The position numbers and the translations under genes were made by a program. DNA of 64,000 bases from Thamnaconus septentrionalis (lineage: Eukaryota > Chordata > Actinopteri > Tetraodontiformes > Monacanthidae): contig CM020509.1 of the NCBI GenBank assembly GCA_009823395.1, positions 6,632,001 to 6,696,000 on the forward strand, written 5' to 3'. Positions 62,271-64,000 of the stretch are shown here, piece by piece (within the stretch, counting starts at the first letter, position 1; each line of letters opens with the position of its first letter). The notes beneath the pieces were generated by a model, which was given only the letters and a program-made list of their open reading frames with translations, was not told the DNA's origin and ran no database searches.

Positions 62271-62957
62271 GTGAGTTCTGACTTCCTATATCTGTGCTCG
62301 TACCCCGGGCGTCAGTGGGGGGGCAGGTGTCACGTTTTTTTTATTCTTTCTTTCTTTCCAACACGCATCGACGGCTGATAGGGTTTATAAAAAGACTTGA
62401 AACAAATGGGTGACACTACGATCTTCACGCTTTTTGCGGGATCCTCGCTCGGTCACGCTTCCTCCGTATTCCCTCCATTGAAAATCCCCCCCATGCATAA
62501 TGGGGACCACATGGAGAACTGCTTGCCAGGACGACGCTCTGAAATGAATTAAGGCATTGGATCGTGTGAAAATGGCAAGGAGCCCCGAGGAAGGCAGAGA
62601 CCTCGGCGTCACCTACAGAAAGATAAACGTAGATTTAGCAAGAAAAACAAATAGATCATAATAAAAATTCATTTGGAAAAAAAAAAAAAACAGGGCTCTT
62701 GCTGAGCGTTTGCATAAACGTACCCGGAGGCGAGCGTGTCCAGGCCTCTTGGCTCTAATAGCTGTGTCCTCCGTAAAGTGCTAGGTTCTTTTTTTTTCTT
62801 TTTTTTTTTGACCTGCGCTATTAAATGTTTGCCTTATCGCCCCGATAAAACCGTGACATGGCGTTCGGCCGCTCGCCACCAGAAATCCCATTTTCAGCCG
62901 CGAAAGCTCACGCACACGCGCACACCCTCATCCTTCTCACGCCCTTCCGCACACTCT

Positions 62958-63088
<131 letters not shown>

Positions 63089-63742
63089 CGCTGTCTTTCT
63101 ACCCCCTCCCCTCCTCCACCAGTACCTCTTCCCTCTCCAGCCTCCTGTGCTCGTGGGTGATAAGTGTAATCATTTGTGACTGGTTCAGCTGCTTGTGTCG
63201 CCTCAGAGCCACAGAAACCGATGTGCGCCCGTGATACCCCGCCACAGCCGCAAGTGCCGGCACACGGCGCCACACGCACAAATGCTGGTGTAAGAGAGTT
63301 AAGAATTACATCAGCATTTCTTTTTTCTTATTTTGTATCATGGATTTTATTTTACTTTCAATTATTTTTAGTTCTTTTATTTGGTAAAATACTTTGGTGC
63401 AGAATCACTTTTTTGTACCTCTTGAGTTCCTGTAGTTGTGTTCCCGTAGCTGTGCCGTTTCCCTCACTATGCCGTTAAGCACTGTAGAGGGTAATTGTGC
63501 GATGATCATTGCTACGTGATTTTCCTATATTCTTTTCAATAATAGTCATTCACGCTAAAACAAGTGATGCACAATGTTTATGAGTATAGATCTGTAAAAA
63601 TAGATTTAAATAACTTAATATGATATCAAGGTTTTCTTTGAAGAGTTTTCGCCAACAAGTGTGCTTTGATGTCATGTGACTGGTTTAATTCCAATTATTT
63701 TGATTTTGGGTTTTCTTGCATACTGTTTTGTTATGTGTTCAG

Positions 63743-63794
63743 GAGGTGCATTGGAGAAGAAAAGACAATAATACCTGCCAATACTGTTACACAG
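63743..63794 (+). CDS. Candidate small internal exon (Cys-pair motif)
   Basis: A 52-nt segment sits between a good acceptor (TTTTGTTATGTGTTCAG, ending 63742) and a donor (CAG|GTATGT at 63795). In phase 0 it reads EVHWRRKDNNTCQYCYT plus one base, with a C-x-x-C pair that could belong to a zinc finger or a disulphide-rich extracellular module. A second frame (RCIGEEKTIIPANTVTQ) is also open. Phase 0 agrees with the end of the candidate signal-peptide exon at 62202-62270. No later exon can be checked because the window ends 200 bp downstream. Short AG...GT segments are common by chance, so confidence is low. Confidence 0.15.
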
Positions 63795-63801
63795 GTATGT
63801 G

Positions 63802-63838
63802 CTTTTATTTTATTTTGCTGTCTTTTATTTTATTTTGC
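63802..63838 (+). repeat. 17-mer direct repeat x2 (period 20)
   Basis: CTTTTATTTTATTTTGC occurs at 63802-63818 and 63822-63838. Confidence 0.88.
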
Positions 63839-63852
63839 CCACAAGGTGGCAC
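63839..63852 (+). promoter_or_regulatory. CTCF-like core motif
   Basis: CCACAAGGTGGCAC matches CCASYAGRKGGCRS at 13 of 14 positions (A instead of Y at position 5). It is on the plus strand and therefore divergent from the site at 16491-16506. It lies just after the small exon candidate at 63743. Confidence 0.3.
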
Positions 63853-64000
63853 CATCTCAATTTAATATAGCGGATTATAGCTAAAGAAGAAGAAGAAGAA
63901 AGCTTGAAAGAAATGGTTCTTGTGGAATAATATTTTCTTTTAAGTTGTCTCTGGCTATACTGCTAAGCACTGTGGAGGGAGGTGAAGTGCACAGAAGAAA

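Larger units (their letters stand above)
63467..63979 (+). repeat. Pair of diverged 25-bp direct repeats 488 bp apart
   Basis: 63467-63491 and 63955-63979 share CTAT.C.G.TAAGCACTGT.GAGGG (21 of 25). All four differences are transitions, as expected of true homologues diverging by mutation. The unit they belong to is not identified. Confidence 0.55.

Overview
The window looks like non-coding DNA from a ray-finned (probably percomorph) fish: an intron, an intergenic gap or part of a gene desert. The evidence is a dense set of long dinucleotide microsatellites, relics of fish-type transposons (a PIF/Harbinger derivative, two LINE-tail insertions, TIR/MITE elements), moderate GC with a few CpG-rich patches, and no open frame matching a protein family I recognise, apart from one broken transposase piece. 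There are no bacterial-type genes, rRNAs, tRNAs or CRISPR arrays.

Layout. 0-5 kb: unique AT-rich DNA. 5.04-5.19 kb: a short LINE-tail copy between perfect 13-bp duplications. 5.2-16 kb: unique DNA with simple repeats and stretches that read like conserved non-coding elements. 16.2-16.5 kb: a MITE-like inverted repeat followed by a CTCF-like site. 21.36-21.68 kb: a composite TG/TCTGTG tract and a CT tract. 24.31-24.66 kb: an internally deleted PIF/Harbinger element with a transposase N-terminal relic. 36.22-36.37 kb: a second LINE-tail copy with 16-bp duplications. 42.7-43.4 kb: a CpG-rich block with the longest open frame (270 codons), which has no recognisable domain. 47.1 kb: a hAT-like terminus. 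51.78-52.21 kb: a second TIR element flanked by TA. 53.4 kb: a pure (GT)61 tract. 54.84-55.74 kb: a compact CpG-rich unit with a well-placed ATG, a terminal-exon-like open frame and two AATAAA signals. 60.3-60.75 kb: a repeat-like block ending in a perfect 17-bp hairpin. 61.0-61.55 kb: a CpG-rich, promoter-like block. Downstream on the plus strand lie a signal-peptide-like first exon at 62.2 kb and a small AG/GT-bounded exon candidate at 63.74 kb.

No gene set acts as a pathway here. The most plausible functions are regulatory: CNE-like stretches, CpG-rich blocks and CTCF-like sites. The right end (61-64 kb) is the best candidate for the start of a real transcription unit running out of the window. 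I found no convincing new biological system. The most interesting unexplained items are the 54.8-55.7 kb unit, the 61-63.8 kb candidate gene start, and a group of improbable perfect hairpins and palindromes. Conservation could not be tested, so all regulatory calls are inference.
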